The notes under the pieces are model-generated. The model saw only the letters and a list, made by a program, of their open reading frames with translations, had not been told where the DNA came from and did no database searches. Source: Devosiaceae bacterium (GTDB lineage Bacteria; Pseudomonadota; Alphaproteobacteria; Rhizobiales; Devosiaceae). Taken from it: a DNA stretch of 16,315 nucleotides. Positions 7,169 to 14,397 of this stretch are shown piece after piece (within the stretch, counting starts at the first letter, position 1; every line of letters starts with the position of its first letter). Made by a program: the position numbers and the translations under genes. The DNA lies in the NCBI GenBank assembly GCA_021648585.1, contig JAKISM010000035.1, forward strand, positions 1-16,315. The letters run 5' to 3'.

Positions 7169-7658
7169 AGCGCTGAATAATAATCTAACCATAGAAATAG
7201 ATATAAATATTGATGATGATCGTTGGAACAATGATTTTAAGCCAAATATAGAGAAAACCATTTTTGTGGCGCTAAGTGAACTCAACGCACAAATTATCCA
7301 ACCAATAGAAATATCTATTCTTTTGAGCAATGATAAAAAACAACAACAACTCAACCTTAAATGGCGCAATATAGATAAAACTACCAACGTGCTTTCATTC
7401 CCACAAATAGAACCATTTGCACCATTAAGCGGCCTATTGGGGGATATTTCCTTTGCTTACGAAACAATAATTAGTGAATGTGAACAATTAAATATTGAAT
7501 TTGAGCAACATTTCACGCATTTATTGGTGCATGGTCTTTTGCACCTATTAGGTTATGATCATCAAAATGAAGAGAGCGCAAGAATTATGGAAGATAAAGA
7601 GATAAAAATCTTAAAAATTTTAGCAATAGGAAATCCATATAACAATGGAAAAATATAA
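7122..7658 (+). CDS. ybeY: Endoribonuclease YbeY, rRNA maturation factor
   Basis: YbeY is a small zinc-dependent enzyme needed for 16S rRNA 3'-end maturation and 70S ribosome quality control. The zinc motif H3xH5xH is present as HGLLHLLGYDH (His137, His141, His147), and TNVLSFP (88-94) is also characteristic. The start is uncertain. The frame has no ATG before the zinc-motif region. The TTG at 7122 would overlap phoH by 47 bases, lies in phoH coding sequence and lacks a ribosome binding site. A CTG at 7173 is preceded by AGGA at eight bases and would give a 161-residue protein beginning NNNLTIEI, closer to the family's usual N-terminus. The corC start codon follows the stop directly, with no gap. 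Confidence 0.92.
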   Translation: MAKLLKPIKKILNRIRALNNNLTIEIDINIDDDRWNNDFKPNIEKTIFVALSELNAQIIQPIEISILLSNDKKQQQLNLKWRNIDKTTNVLSFPQIEPFAPLSGLLGDISFAYETIISECEQLNIEFEQHFTHLLVHGLLHLLGYDHQNEESARIMEDKEIKILKILAIGNPYNNGKI

Positions 7659-8615
7659 ATGAAACAAAATGATAAATCCGACAGCAATATTTCTTTTGGA
7701 CAAAAAATAAAAAACATTGTCACGCCCAATTCGCAATCCCTGCGTGCTACCTTACTAAAAGCATTAAAAGACAAAACCAGCCAAAGTGAGAGTTTTTCTA
7801 ACAATGAGCGCACTATGTTGCTTAATGTTTTACAGCTTTCAAATTCCCGAGTTGAAGATGTGATGGTGCCTCGTGCCGAAATAGAGGCTATTGAGGAAAG
7901 TGAAACTATTGCCTCAATGCTAGATTTATTTCGTAGCGCTGCCCATTCTCGCCTGCCCATATATGATGATAATTTAGATAATATAGTTGGCTTTATTCAT
8001 ATTAAAGACGTTGTGCAGCATCTTTTGGGAAACAAGAAAAATGGCACAACGAATGGCACAAAAAAAGTTAAACTGCTCACAGAATTATTAGATGAAAAAA
8101 TTGGCTCTCAAGATTTAGTTCGCAAATTAATTTTTGTCCCCCCCTCAATGGCAGTTGCAGATCTTTTACAAAAAATGCAAGCCACAAGAATTCACATGGC
8201 AATGGTCATTGATGAATATGGCGGAACAGATGGCCTAGTTACCATTGAAGACCTTCTTGAAGTGGTTGTCGGCGATATTGAAGATGAGCATGATGATGAA
8301 GATGGCCCGCTAATTAAAAAAATAGATGAAAATAGTTTTATTGCTGATGCTAAAGTTGAATTAAGCGAAGTTGCTGAAATGATTGGCGCTGATTTTAACT
8401 TAAGCGATTATGTTGAAGATGCCGATAGTCTTGGTGGTTTAATTTTTGATCTGCTCGATAGAGTCCCAGTGAAGGGCGAAGTTATTACAAAGTTCAAAAA
8501 TTTTGAATTTGAAATTCTTGAAGCCGACCCACGCAAAATAAAAAAGGTCTGTATCAGAAAAACCAAGCGCCCCACTCAAAAGCGCACACAAAAGGCTAAT
8601 ATTTCTAAATCATGA
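7659..8615 (+). CDS. corC: CBS-domain protein of the CorC/HlyC family
   Basis: A 318-residue soluble protein with no membrane segment. It has the motif VEDVMVPRAEIEAI (65-78) that opens the first CBS domain (about 66-125), a second CBS domain (about 150-205) ending in EYGGTDGLVTIEDLLE (186-201), and a CorC_HlyC transporter-associated domain (about 218-300). Family members bind adenine nucleotides and have been linked to magnesium and cobalt efflux, and to haemolysin-like activity in older names (TlyC). The true role in this organism is unknown. A 12-nt microduplication (8040-8063) encodes NGTTNGTK between the CBS domains. The order ybeY-corC-lnt is widely conserved in proteobacteria. The stop overlaps the lnt start by four bases (ATGA). 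Confidence 0.9.
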   Translation: MKQNDKSDSNISFGQKIKNIVTPNSQSLRATLLKALKDKTSQSESFSNNERTMLLNVLQLSNSRVEDVMVPRAEIEAIEESETIASMLDLFRSAAHSRLPIYDDNLDNIVGFIHIKDVVQHLLGNKKNGTTNGTKKVKLLTELLDEKIGSQDLVRKLIFVPPSMAVADLLQKMQATRIHMAMVIDEYGGTDGLVTIEDLLEVVVGDIEDEHDDEDGPLIKKIDENSFIADAKVELSEVAEMIGADFNLSDYVEDADSLGGLIFDLLDRVPVKGEVITKFKNFEFEILEADPRKIKKVCIRKTKRPTQKRTQKANISKS

Positions 8616-10234
8616 ATAAAATAGCAGAACTATCTATGCTCTCTCATGGCTATAAGCGAGCTTTAATTTTACTTATAGCTGGGGCAATAGCTGGTCTTTC
8701 AGTGCCACCCCTATTCATTTTGCCTGCGCTTTTTATAGCTTTACCAATTTGGGTTTGGTGTCTTGATGGCGCAGAAAAACGAGCAGGCTGGCAAAGATTA
8801 TTTGGCCCATCTTTTACCATTGGCTGGTTCTTTGGCTTAGGATATTTTTTAGTATCCTTACATTGGATAGGTGCGGCATTTTTTGTTGATGGTGGCTGGC
8901 TACTTGCCCTTATGCCATTTGCAATATTAGCTTTAGCTGGTTTTTTGGCACTATTTTGGGGATTTGCTTCACTTTTTGCGCATATTTTTTGGAGCAATAG
9001 CGCTTGGCGCATTCTTTCACTTACAGTTTTTCTTTCTATTTTTGAATTATTGCGCTCCTACTTATTTACTGGATTTCCATTTAATCTTGTCGGGTATTCC
9101 CTAACTCTAAACGATCAAATGTCACAAATAACGGCAATTATTGGTATTCAAGCAACTAGCTTTTTAGCTATTTTACTTGGCACAATGTTAGCACTTGTCT
9201 GGCCAAAAGATGAGCGCTCATTATTCTCTCGATTAATTCCAGCTTTTTTCATTATTATAATTTTAGGGGCGCAATTTTCCTATGGGCAATATCGCATAAA
9301 TAATACAAAATTAATTGAGCGCACAGATATTAAATTACGCCTCGTGCAACCAGCAATAAATCAATCACAAAAATGGCAAGTAAATGCCCGTGATGAAATA
9401 ATCGAGCGCTTAATAAGCCTCTCTAAAAGCAAGCTTAATCCAAATGATGCTGGGATTAATGGCGTAACTTATGTCATTTGGCCAGAAGCTGCTATTCCAT
9501 TTTATCTATCTGATTTTCCAAGCTATCTAGCGCAATTTGCTATTATGCTACCACTTGGCAAAACCCTAATAACTGGCGCGCCAAGAAAGCAATTTGAACA
9601 GAGCAAACAGTTTGGACAAGATGGGCAAGATAAATCTTATAATTCAATCCTAATGATAAATTCATCAGGTGAAATAATTTCTTCTTATGATAAAACTCAC
9701 CTCGTGCCCTTAGCAGAATATTTGCCATTTAAGGATTTTTTTGAAAAAATTGGCATTAAGCAATTTGTACCGGGCAATGAGGGTTGGGAAGCTGGAAAAC
9801 TAAGAAAATTAATGCGAGCCCCCGGAGCTCCATCTTTTTTACCGCTTATTTGTTATGAAGCGATATTCTCTGCGCAATTAGGCGAGGAAATTGATGATGC
9901 TGATTTTATCTTAAACCTAACAAATGATGGCTGGTTTGATGGCTCGATTGGAGCAAAGCAGCATTTTGCCCATGCAAGAATACGAGCAATAGAAGAGGGC
10001 AAATCATTGGTGCGTGTTGCAAATACTGGCATTACAGCACTAGTTGATCCTTTGGGGCAAGTAGTTGCCTCATTAAAGCAAGGTGAGCAAAATGTCTTAG
10101 ACGTAGTACCGCTTCGTCCCTTAGAAAAAACTATCTTTGCCCAATATAAAAACCAGCCATATTTTATATTTCTTGGCTTCTTGCTAATTATTTTACTGGC
10201 GCAAAAGATACTATTTAGAAATAAAAATTATTAA
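8612..10234 (+). CDS. lnt: Apolipoprotein N-acyltransferase Lnt
   Basis: Lnt adds the third acyl chain to the N-terminal cysteine of lipoproteins in the inner membrane. The first 230 residues are strongly hydrophobic, with about six to seven membrane segments, and one more lies near the C-terminus (about 516-533). The periplasmic nitrilase domain has the expected triad: Glu292 in WPEAAIPF, Lys361 in YDKTHLVPLAEYLPF and Cys414 in LICYEAIF. The conserved TNDGWF stands at 437-442. The 540-residue length is normal. A glutamine-rich stretch (about 326-341, KQFEQSKQFGQDGQDK) lies before the YNSILM strand and appears to be a variable surface insert. This is the last gene of the nine-gene run. A possible weak terminator follows. 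Confidence 0.95.
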   Translation: MNKIAELSMLSHGYKRALILLIAGAIAGLSVPPLFILPALFIALPIWVWCLDGAEKRAGWQRLFGPSFTIGWFFGLGYFLVSLHWIGAAFFVDGGWLLALMPFAILALAGFLALFWGFASLFAHIFWSNSAWRILSLTVFLSIFELLRSYLFTGFPFNLVGYSLTLNDQMSQITAIIGIQATSFLAILLGTMLALVWPKDERSLFSRLIPAFFIIIILGAQFSYGQYRINNTKLIERTDIKLRLVQPAINQSQKWQVNARDEIIERLISLSKSKLNPNDAGINGVTYVIWPEAAIPFYLSDFPSYLAQFAIMLPLGKTLITGAPRKQFEQSKQFGQDGQDKSYNSILMINSSGEIISSYDKTHLVPLAEYLPFKDFFEKIGIKQFVPGNEGWEAGKLRKLMRAPGAPSFLPLICYEAIFSAQLGEEIDDADFILNLTNDGWFDGSIGAKQHFAHARIRAIEEGKSLVRVANTGITALVDPLGQVVASLKQGEQNVLDVVPLRPLEKTIFAQYKNQPYFIFLGFLLIILLAQKILFRNKNY

Positions 10235-10259
10235 TATAAAGGTTTCCTTATATCCTTTT
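10234..10259 (+). terminator. Possible weak terminator after lnt
   Basis: ATATAAAGG (10234-10242) pairs with CCTTATAT (10246-10253) if one A is bulged, around a TTT loop, and CCTTTT follows. The stem is AT-rich and the T-run short, so it would be inefficient. It starts at the last base of the lnt stop codon and lies just before the metK promoter. Confidence 0.3.
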
Positions 10260-10286
10260 GACGATAATGAATTCTTACGCTACAAG
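10258..10286 (+). promoter_or_regulatory. Candidate sigma-70 promoter for metK-trmB
   Basis: TTGACG (10258-10263), a common -35 form in alphaproteobacteria, is followed after exactly 17 bases by TACAAG (10281-10286), a four-of-six match to the -10 consensus. Transcription would begin near 10293, giving a leader of about 43 bases. The leader has a small CCCA/TGGG hairpin (10301-10312, TTGA loop). The metK TTG start is well supported by AAAGGA (10323-10328) seven bases before it. The promoter is a prediction from spacing and sequence only. Confidence 0.45.
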
Positions 10287-10335
10287 GGTGCAACATTAAA
10301 CCCATTGATGGGCATTATTAATAAAGGATATTATC

Positions 10336-11580
10336 TTGAGACCTATACATTATTTTACATCCGAATCAGTTTCAGAAGGTCACCCAGATAAGGTTTGTGA
10401 TAGAATTTCTGATGAAATTGTTGATATGATTTATAAGGAAGCCAAAAAAACTGGCACCGATGCTTCTCATATTCGTGTTGCTTGTGAGACCTTAACAACA
10501 ACAAATCGGGTGGTTATTGCTGGTGAAGTTCGTGTGCCGCAAACTCTGATTAAAAAGAACAAGCAGGGCAAAGATATAATCAACCCCTCTAAATTCAAGT
10601 CCGCAGCCCGCCGTGCCATTAAAGATATTGGTTATGAGCAGGACGGATTTCATTGGCGTAATGTAAAAATTGATGTCCTATTACATTTCCAATCTTCTGA
10701 TATTGGCCAAGGCGTTGATAATGCCGCCGACAAGCAGGGCGAAGAGGGCGCAGGTGATCAGGGTATTATGTTTGGTTATGCTTGCAATGACACACCAACT
10801 CTAATGCCAGCACCGCTCTATTATTCTCATAAAATTTTAGAACTTCTAGCAAAAGCCCGTAAAAATAATATTGGCGAAGCTGGTAAATTAGGCCCCGATG
10901 CAAAATCACAAATCACCGTTAAATATGAGAACGACAAACCAAAAGAAGTAACGCAAATTGTACTTTCAACCCAGCATTTAGATGCAAGTTGGGATAGCAA
11001 TAAAGTTCGTCAAGTAGTTGAGCCTTATATAAGAGAAGCACTTGAGGGATTACCTATTGCAAAAAATTGCGTTTGGCACGTAAACCCAACTGGTAAATTT
11101 GTAATTGGTGGGCCAGATGGTGATGCTGGACTTACTGGTCGCAAAATTATTGTAGATACTTATGGCGGAGCAGCACCGCATGGTGGCGGTGCTTTTTCTG
11201 GCAAAGATACCACTAAAGTTGATAGATCAGCTGCCTATGCTGCTCGTTATTTAGCCAAAAATATTGTTGCCGCCAAACTTGCAGGCCGTGTTACAATTCA
11301 GCTCTCATACGCTATTGGCGTTGCACAACCCCTATCAATTTTTGTTGATAGCGATGGCACTGGAAAGTATGATGATGAGCTTTTAGAAAAAATCATTTAT
11401 GACGTGATGGATCTTTCGCCAACAGGTATTCGTGCGCATCTCCAACTTAATAAACCCATCTATGCAAAAACTGCAGCCTATGGTCATTTTGGTCGCAAAG
11501 CTGGGCGTGATGGCTCGTTCTCTTGGGAAAAGCTTGATCTGGTAAAACCGCTAAAGGCAGCATTAAAAAACTATGCTTAA
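10336..11580 (+). CDS. metK: Methionine adenosyltransferase (S-adenosylmethionine synthetase)
   Basis: MetK makes S-adenosylmethionine from ATP and methionine in the cytoplasm. The family signatures are all there: TSESVSEGHPDKVCDRISD (8-26) with the catalytic His16, GAGDQGIMFGYA (138-149), the phosphate loop GGPDGDAGLTGRK (258-270) and GGGAFSGKD (283-291). Its 414 residues are about 30 more than E. coli MetK, with an insert around residues 170-190 as in other alphaproteobacterial forms. The start is TTG, supported by a good AAAGGA ribosome binding site. A candidate promoter lies directly upstream. The helix-turn-helix regulator that sits between lnt and metK in several Hyphomicrobiales is missing. 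trmB overlaps the 3' end by eight bases, so the two are likely coupled; TrmB consumes the product. Confidence 0.96.
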   Translation: MRPIHYFTSESVSEGHPDKVCDRISDEIVDMIYKEAKKTGTDASHIRVACETLTTTNRVVIAGEVRVPQTLIKKNKQGKDIINPSKFKSAARRAIKDIGYEQDGFHWRNVKIDVLLHFQSSDIGQGVDNAADKQGEEGAGDQGIMFGYACNDTPTLMPAPLYYSHKILELLAKARKNNIGEAGKLGPDAKSQITVKYENDKPKEVTQIVLSTQHLDASWDSNKVRQVVEPYIREALEGLPIAKNCVWHVNPTGKFVIGGPDGDAGLTGRKIIVDTYGGAAPHGGGAFSGKDTTKVDRSAAYAARYLAKNIVAAKLAGRVTIQLSYAIGVAQPLSIFVDSDGTGKYDDELLEKIIYDVMDLSPTGIRAHLQLNKPIYAKTAAYGHFGRKAGRDGSFSWEKLDLVKPLKAALKNYA

Positions 11581-12286
11581 AAGCGGGCAAGCCCCAAAAG
11601 AGTTTCAAGAACCAAGAGCATTTTTTGGCCGCAAATCGGGCAAGAGAATGCTTAGGGGACAACAAGAGCTTTTTGATGAATTATTGCCAAATCTAGAAAT
11701 AAATTTGGCAAATAATAATGTTGATATCAAAGAAATATTTCCTAACAGAGAAAAAATAATTCTTGAAATTGGCTATGGTGGCGGCGAGCATCTAGCACGA
11801 AAAGCCATAGAAAATCCTGAAATTGGCTTTATTGGTTGTGAAGTATTTACGGGTGGCATCGGTAAATTATTGCAGCAAATAAAGACGCATAATATTAAAA
11901 ATATTCGCCTATTTAGCGATGACGCAATAAAACTATTAAACGCTATGGATAAAAAATCTATAGATGAAATTTACTTGCTCTATCCAGATCCTTGGCCAAA
12001 GAAAAAACACAATAAACGCCGCTTTGTTTCAAAAATGACACTTGATGAAATGGCAAAGGCTCTTAAACCTAAAGGACTATTTCATTTTGCTACTGACATA
12101 GAAGATTATGCAAACTGGACTTTAGCGCATATTTTACGACACAAAGATTTTACCCATAATCTTAATAAACCACTGTTCTGGCATAAACCTTTTATCGGCT
12201 GGCAAGCAACTCGCTATGAAAAAAAAGCCAAAAAAGAAGGGCGAGATAAAAGTTTTTATTTCACTTTCGAAAAGCACCTGCTTTAA
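11573..12286 (+). CDS. trmB: tRNA (guanine-N7-)-methyltransferase TrmB
   Basis: TrmB methylates N7 of guanine 46 in the variable loop of tRNA with S-adenosylmethionine. The 237-residue protein has the SAM-binding motif I EIGYGGGEH (65-73), GFIGCEVF (85-92), the diagnostic YPDPWPKKKHNKRRF (137-151) and the C-terminal TRYEKKAKKEGR (213-224). The ATG lies within the last codons of metK, which argues for one transcript. Length and motifs are normal. In many Hyphomicrobiales the next genes are rimP-nusA-infB on the same strand, but here 260 bases of non-coding DNA and an EF-hand gene follow. A weak AAGACA/TGTCTT hairpin (12285-12305) overlaps the stop. Confidence 0.95.
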   Translation: MLKSGQAPKEFQEPRAFFGRKSGKRMLRGQQELFDELLPNLEINLANNNVDIKEIFPNREKIILEIGYGGGEHLARKAIENPEIGFIGCEVFTGGIGKLLQQIKTHNIKNIRLFSDDAIKLLNAMDKKSIDEIYLLYPDPWPKKKHNKRRFVSKMTLDEMAKALKPKGLFHFATDIEDYANWTLAHILRHKDFTHNLNKPLFWHKPFIGWQATRYEKKAKKEGRDKSFYFTFEKHLL

Positions 12287-12546
12287 GACATTAAGCATTT
12301 GTCTTTACATGCTAAGACATACAGAATTGCCCACGCACCAGCTATAATTCAAAGCACATATCGTTTATTATAGACAAAAATCAAAAATTTATTTTAAGTG
12401 CTTAACTTTAAGTTTTTCTAACATTACAAAAATTTCATCTAAATTACCAAGAGTTAATTAGACTATTTTACCCGCATATTCCATTATTGGATGTAACAAA
12501 TATTAACTAAATAGCAATTTGCTTAGAAAATATAAAGGCATATATC
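12287..12546. other. Intergenic region between trmB and the EF-hand gene
   Basis: AT-rich spacer with no convincing gene, tRNA or strong terminator. A six-base AAGACA/TGTCTT hairpin at its left edge could weakly end the metK-trmB transcript. The right end holds a clear ribosome binding site, AAAGG (12534-12538), eight bases before the next ATG. A promoter for the EF-hand gene should be here, but I could not single one out. Confidence 0.5.
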
Positions 12547-12996
12547 ATGAAAACTAAAATTATTAGCGCAATTATTATCAGCTCACTATTAGCAACAAAC
12601 CCAATCAGTGCTTTGGCAGCTGGCAGTGGTATTCCAGGACAAAATTTTATAAATAGTTGGGATGAAAATGAAGATGGCAAAGTGACACTTACAGAAATAC
12701 AAGAAAAACGCAGCAATATTTTTCTTTCATTTGATAGCGATGACAATGGCATTTTAGATGCTGAAGAATATGTATATTTTGATGAAGCACGTGCCAATGA
12801 TATGGCAGATAAAAACATTAACCAAAGCAATAAAAAAGCTGGCAGCCCTATGACGCTAGAGGTAAACGATCTTGATGGCGACGGACAAGTTTCGCGTGAA
12901 GAATTTTTAGAAAATGCCAAAAGTTTTTTTGAACAAAAAGATACGAATGAAGATGGCGCAATCACAACTGATGATTTTGGCAACAGCTATAACTAA
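12547..12996 (+). CDS. Secreted EF-hand calcium-binding protein
   Basis: A 149-residue protein with a typical signal peptide: lysines at 2 and 4, a hydrophobic core at 5-16 and a likely signal peptidase I site after ALA (22-24). It should be periplasmic or secreted. Four EF-hand loops follow, each with the D-x-[DN]-x-[DN]-G pattern: Asp39-Glu50 (DENEDGKVTLTE), Asp63-Glu74 (DSDDNGILDAEE), Asp108-Glu119 (DLDGDGQVSREE) and Asp132-Asp143 (DTNEDGAITTDD). The last ends in Asp rather than Glu at position 12, which often lowers affinity or favours magnesium. Loops pair as 1+2 and 3+4, separated by a polar linker (about 85-105). It stands alone, with a good AAAGG ribosome binding site, between two translation gene groups. 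Calcium buffering or sensing is inferred; no partner is visible. Confidence 0.85.
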   Translation: MKTKIISAIIISSLLATNPISALAAGSGIPGQNFINSWDENEDGKVTLTEIQEKRSNIFLSFDSDDNGILDAEEYVYFDEARANDMADKNINQSNKKAGSPMTLEVNDLDGDGQVSREEFLENAKSFFEQKDTNEDGAITTDDFGNSYN

Positions 12997-13022
12997 CCAT
13001 TAGGGTTATAGTCTAAACTATT

Positions 13023-13045
13023 GAAGCCCGCCGATGGTGGGCTTC
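13023..13045. terminator. Hairpin between convergent EF-hand gene and truB
   Basis: GAAGCCCGCC pairs with GGTGGGCTTC in a 10-bp stem with one G-T wobble and a GAT loop. It lies 27 bases after the EF-hand stop and eight bases beyond the truB stop. T-runs are weak on both sides (ATAAAC on the right, AATAG on the left in reverse), but the stem is strong and GC-rich. It probably ends transcription from both directions. Confidence 0.7.
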
Positions 13046-13053
13046 ATAAACTA

Positions 13054-13968
13054 CTAACCCGCCAAAATCACTCTTTTAGGCTTAAACTGCCCTTTTTCAA
13101 CATAACCAATGGCCACTGCTTGCCCCTTATGGCTAACCCACGCCTCATTAAGCTTTATTGGTGCATTTGCGCCTGTTAAAAGCACGCTATTACCAAGCCT
13201 AATGCTAGCAACTTGGCGTACGTCTATTTTTATTTCAGGTAAAGAGCTTAAACCATATGCCACAGGTTTTAACATTGCTTCTCTTTGCTCTAATGTAGCG
13301 TTTTCAAATTGCTCTAAATCTATTGCGCTTTCATCGCTAAAATGACCAACGCTAACACGATGTAGCGCCCCAACATGCCCTTTTGTGCCAAGTTCATTGG
13401 CTAAATCTCGTGCTAATGCCCTTATATAAGTTCCCTTAGCACAAATAACTTCAAAGCTAGATTGCTCCTTACCATGCTCAAGCAAAGCAAAAGTTTCAAC
13501 CTCTATTTCACGTGGTTCCATTACTATTTTTTCGCCAGCTCTTGCTAAATCATAGGCTCGCTCGCCCTTGATTTTAATGGCTGAAAAAATTGGCGGCACT
13601 TGTATTATTTTACCAGTAAATTTTGGCAAAATAGCTAAAACTTGTTGTTCTGTCGGGCGAATATTTGAACTTGCAATTATCTCGCCCTCTTTATCATCAG
13701 TGCTAGTTGCCTGCCCCCAAATAAGCGTGAAATGATAAGTCTTAGTGCTATTTTGAATATAGGGAATTGTCTTGGTTGCCTCGCCATAAGCAATAGGCAA
13801 AATTCCTGTAGCCAGCGGATCAAGCGTTCCAGCATGGCCTGCCTTTTTTGCCTCTAATAGCCAGCGCAATTTTCCAACCGCTTCGGTTGAACCCATATCA
13901 TATGGCTTATTAAACACTAACCAGCCCGAGATATTGCGCTTTACTCTCTTAGTCTGAGGTTTCTTCAT
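13054..13968 (-). CDS. truB: tRNA pseudouridine(55) synthase TruB
   Basis: TruB isomerises uridine 55 of tRNA to pseudouridine and also acts as a tRNA chaperone. The catalytic motif GHAGTLDPLATG contains the nucleophilic aspartate, and GWLVFNKPYDMGSTE precedes it. RAYDLAR, the KGTYIRALARDL motif and a C-terminal PUA-like part follow. I chose the ATG at 13968, which gives a 304-residue protein whose short basic leader before ISGW fits relatives; the frame stays open to a GTG at 14001 and offers ATGs at 13998, 13983 and 13980. All of these overlap the end of rbfA. No strong ribosome binding site is visible, so translation is probably coupled to rbfA. In many relatives rpsO-pnp follow; here the group ends at a hairpin. 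Confidence 0.94.
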   Translation of the reverse strand: MKKPQTKRVKRNISGWLVFNKPYDMGSTEAVGKLRWLLEAKKAGHAGTLDPLATGILPIAYGEATKTIPYIQNSTKTYHFTLIWGQATSTDDKEGEIIASSNIRPTEQQVLAILPKFTGKIIQVPPIFSAIKIKGERAYDLARAGEKIVMEPREIEVETFALLEHGKEQSSFEVICAKGTYIRALARDLANELGTKGHVGALHRVSVGHFSDESAIDLEQFENATLEQREAMLKPVAYGLSSLPEIKIDVRQVASIRLGNSVLLTGANAPIKLNEAWVSHKGQAVAIGYVEKGQFKPKRVILAG

Positions 13969-14386
13969 CACTTCTTGCATCATCGCTTCTTGCGTCATCA
14001 CTCACACCATCACTTGCTTTTATATCCCGCAACACTTTTTCTGAGCGTAATAAATTATCAATTCTAGTTGCCTCATCAAAAGTATCATCAACAAAAAATC
14101 GAATATCGGGCGCATATTTAAGATTTAACTTTGGGGTAACAAACCCACGAATAAATTTCTTATGCTTATTTAGCGCTATGGTAATATTATCAGCATTTAA
14201 TCCGCCAAGTGGGGCAACGTAAGCATTGGCTAATTTTAGATCAGGCGACATACGCACTTCAGGAATAGTAATCACTGTGCTTTCAATTAAAGGATCAATA
14301 ATTTCACCACGTGTTAGCATATCAGCTAGCGCATGACGCACTAATTCGCCAACTCGTAACATACGCTGTGATGGAGGTTTATTCAT
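13949..14386 (-). CDS. rbfA: 30S ribosome-binding factor RbfA
   Basis: RbfA is a small KH-fold protein that binds the 30S subunit during late maturation and helps process the 5' end of 16S rRNA. The 145-residue protein opens with SQRMLRVGELVRHALADML (6-24) and ends its conserved part with KLNLKYAPDIRFFVDDTFDEATRID, read as the YAPDIRFFVDDT core (91-102) and the following helix. The acidic tail (about 125-145, with DDARS twice) is encoded by a 15-bp repeat shared with the truB 5' end. The start ATG has a good ribosome binding site, AGAGGT, and lies 11 bases after the infB stop. It overlaps truB by about 20 bases or more, depending on the truB start. Confidence 0.94.
   Translation of the reverse strand: MNKPPSQRMLRVGELVRHALADMLTRGEIIDPLIESTVITIPEVRMSPDLKLANAYVAPLGGLNADNITIALNKHKKFIRGFVTPKLNLKYAPDIRFFVDDTFDEATRIDNLLRSEKVLRDIKASDGVSDDARSDDARSDEETSD
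13970..13999. repeat. 15-bp tandem repeat in the rbfA-truB overlap
   Basis: Two 15-base units, ACTTCTTGCATCATC (13970-13984) and GCTTCTTGCGTCATC (13985-13999), differ at two positions, and a partial third copy lies to the left (13960-13969). On the minus strand they read SDDAR-SDDAR in the rbfA frame. In the truB frame they supply in-frame ATG codons upstream of the conserved region. Fifteen is a multiple of three, so duplications keep both frames open. Confidence 0.75.
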
Positions 14387-14397
14387 TTTTTGACCTC

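Noticed and set aside
7562..7960. A 132-codon minus-strand frame across the ybeY-corC junction
   Set aside because: It runs opposite to two well-supported genes, has no recognisable domain and is a reading shadow.
10264..10335. Known SAM riboswitch (SAM-II or SAM/SAH type) before metK
   Set aside because: The CCCATTGATGGGCA segment faintly recalls SAM/SAH elements, but the required outer stem and the pseudoknot partner in the loop are not present. I kept only a promoter and an unspecific leader hairpin.
12285..12305. AAGACA/TGTCTT hairpin as a firm terminator of trmB
   Set aside because: The stem has six AT-rich pairs, a nine-base loop and no proper T-run. It is mentioned only as a weak possibility.
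12507..12983. A 158-codon open frame on the minus strand opposite the EF-hand gene
   Set aside because: The plus-strand frame has a signal peptide, a good ribosome binding site and four regular EF-hand loops. The opposite frame shows no recognisable motif and mirrors the codon pattern of the real gene.
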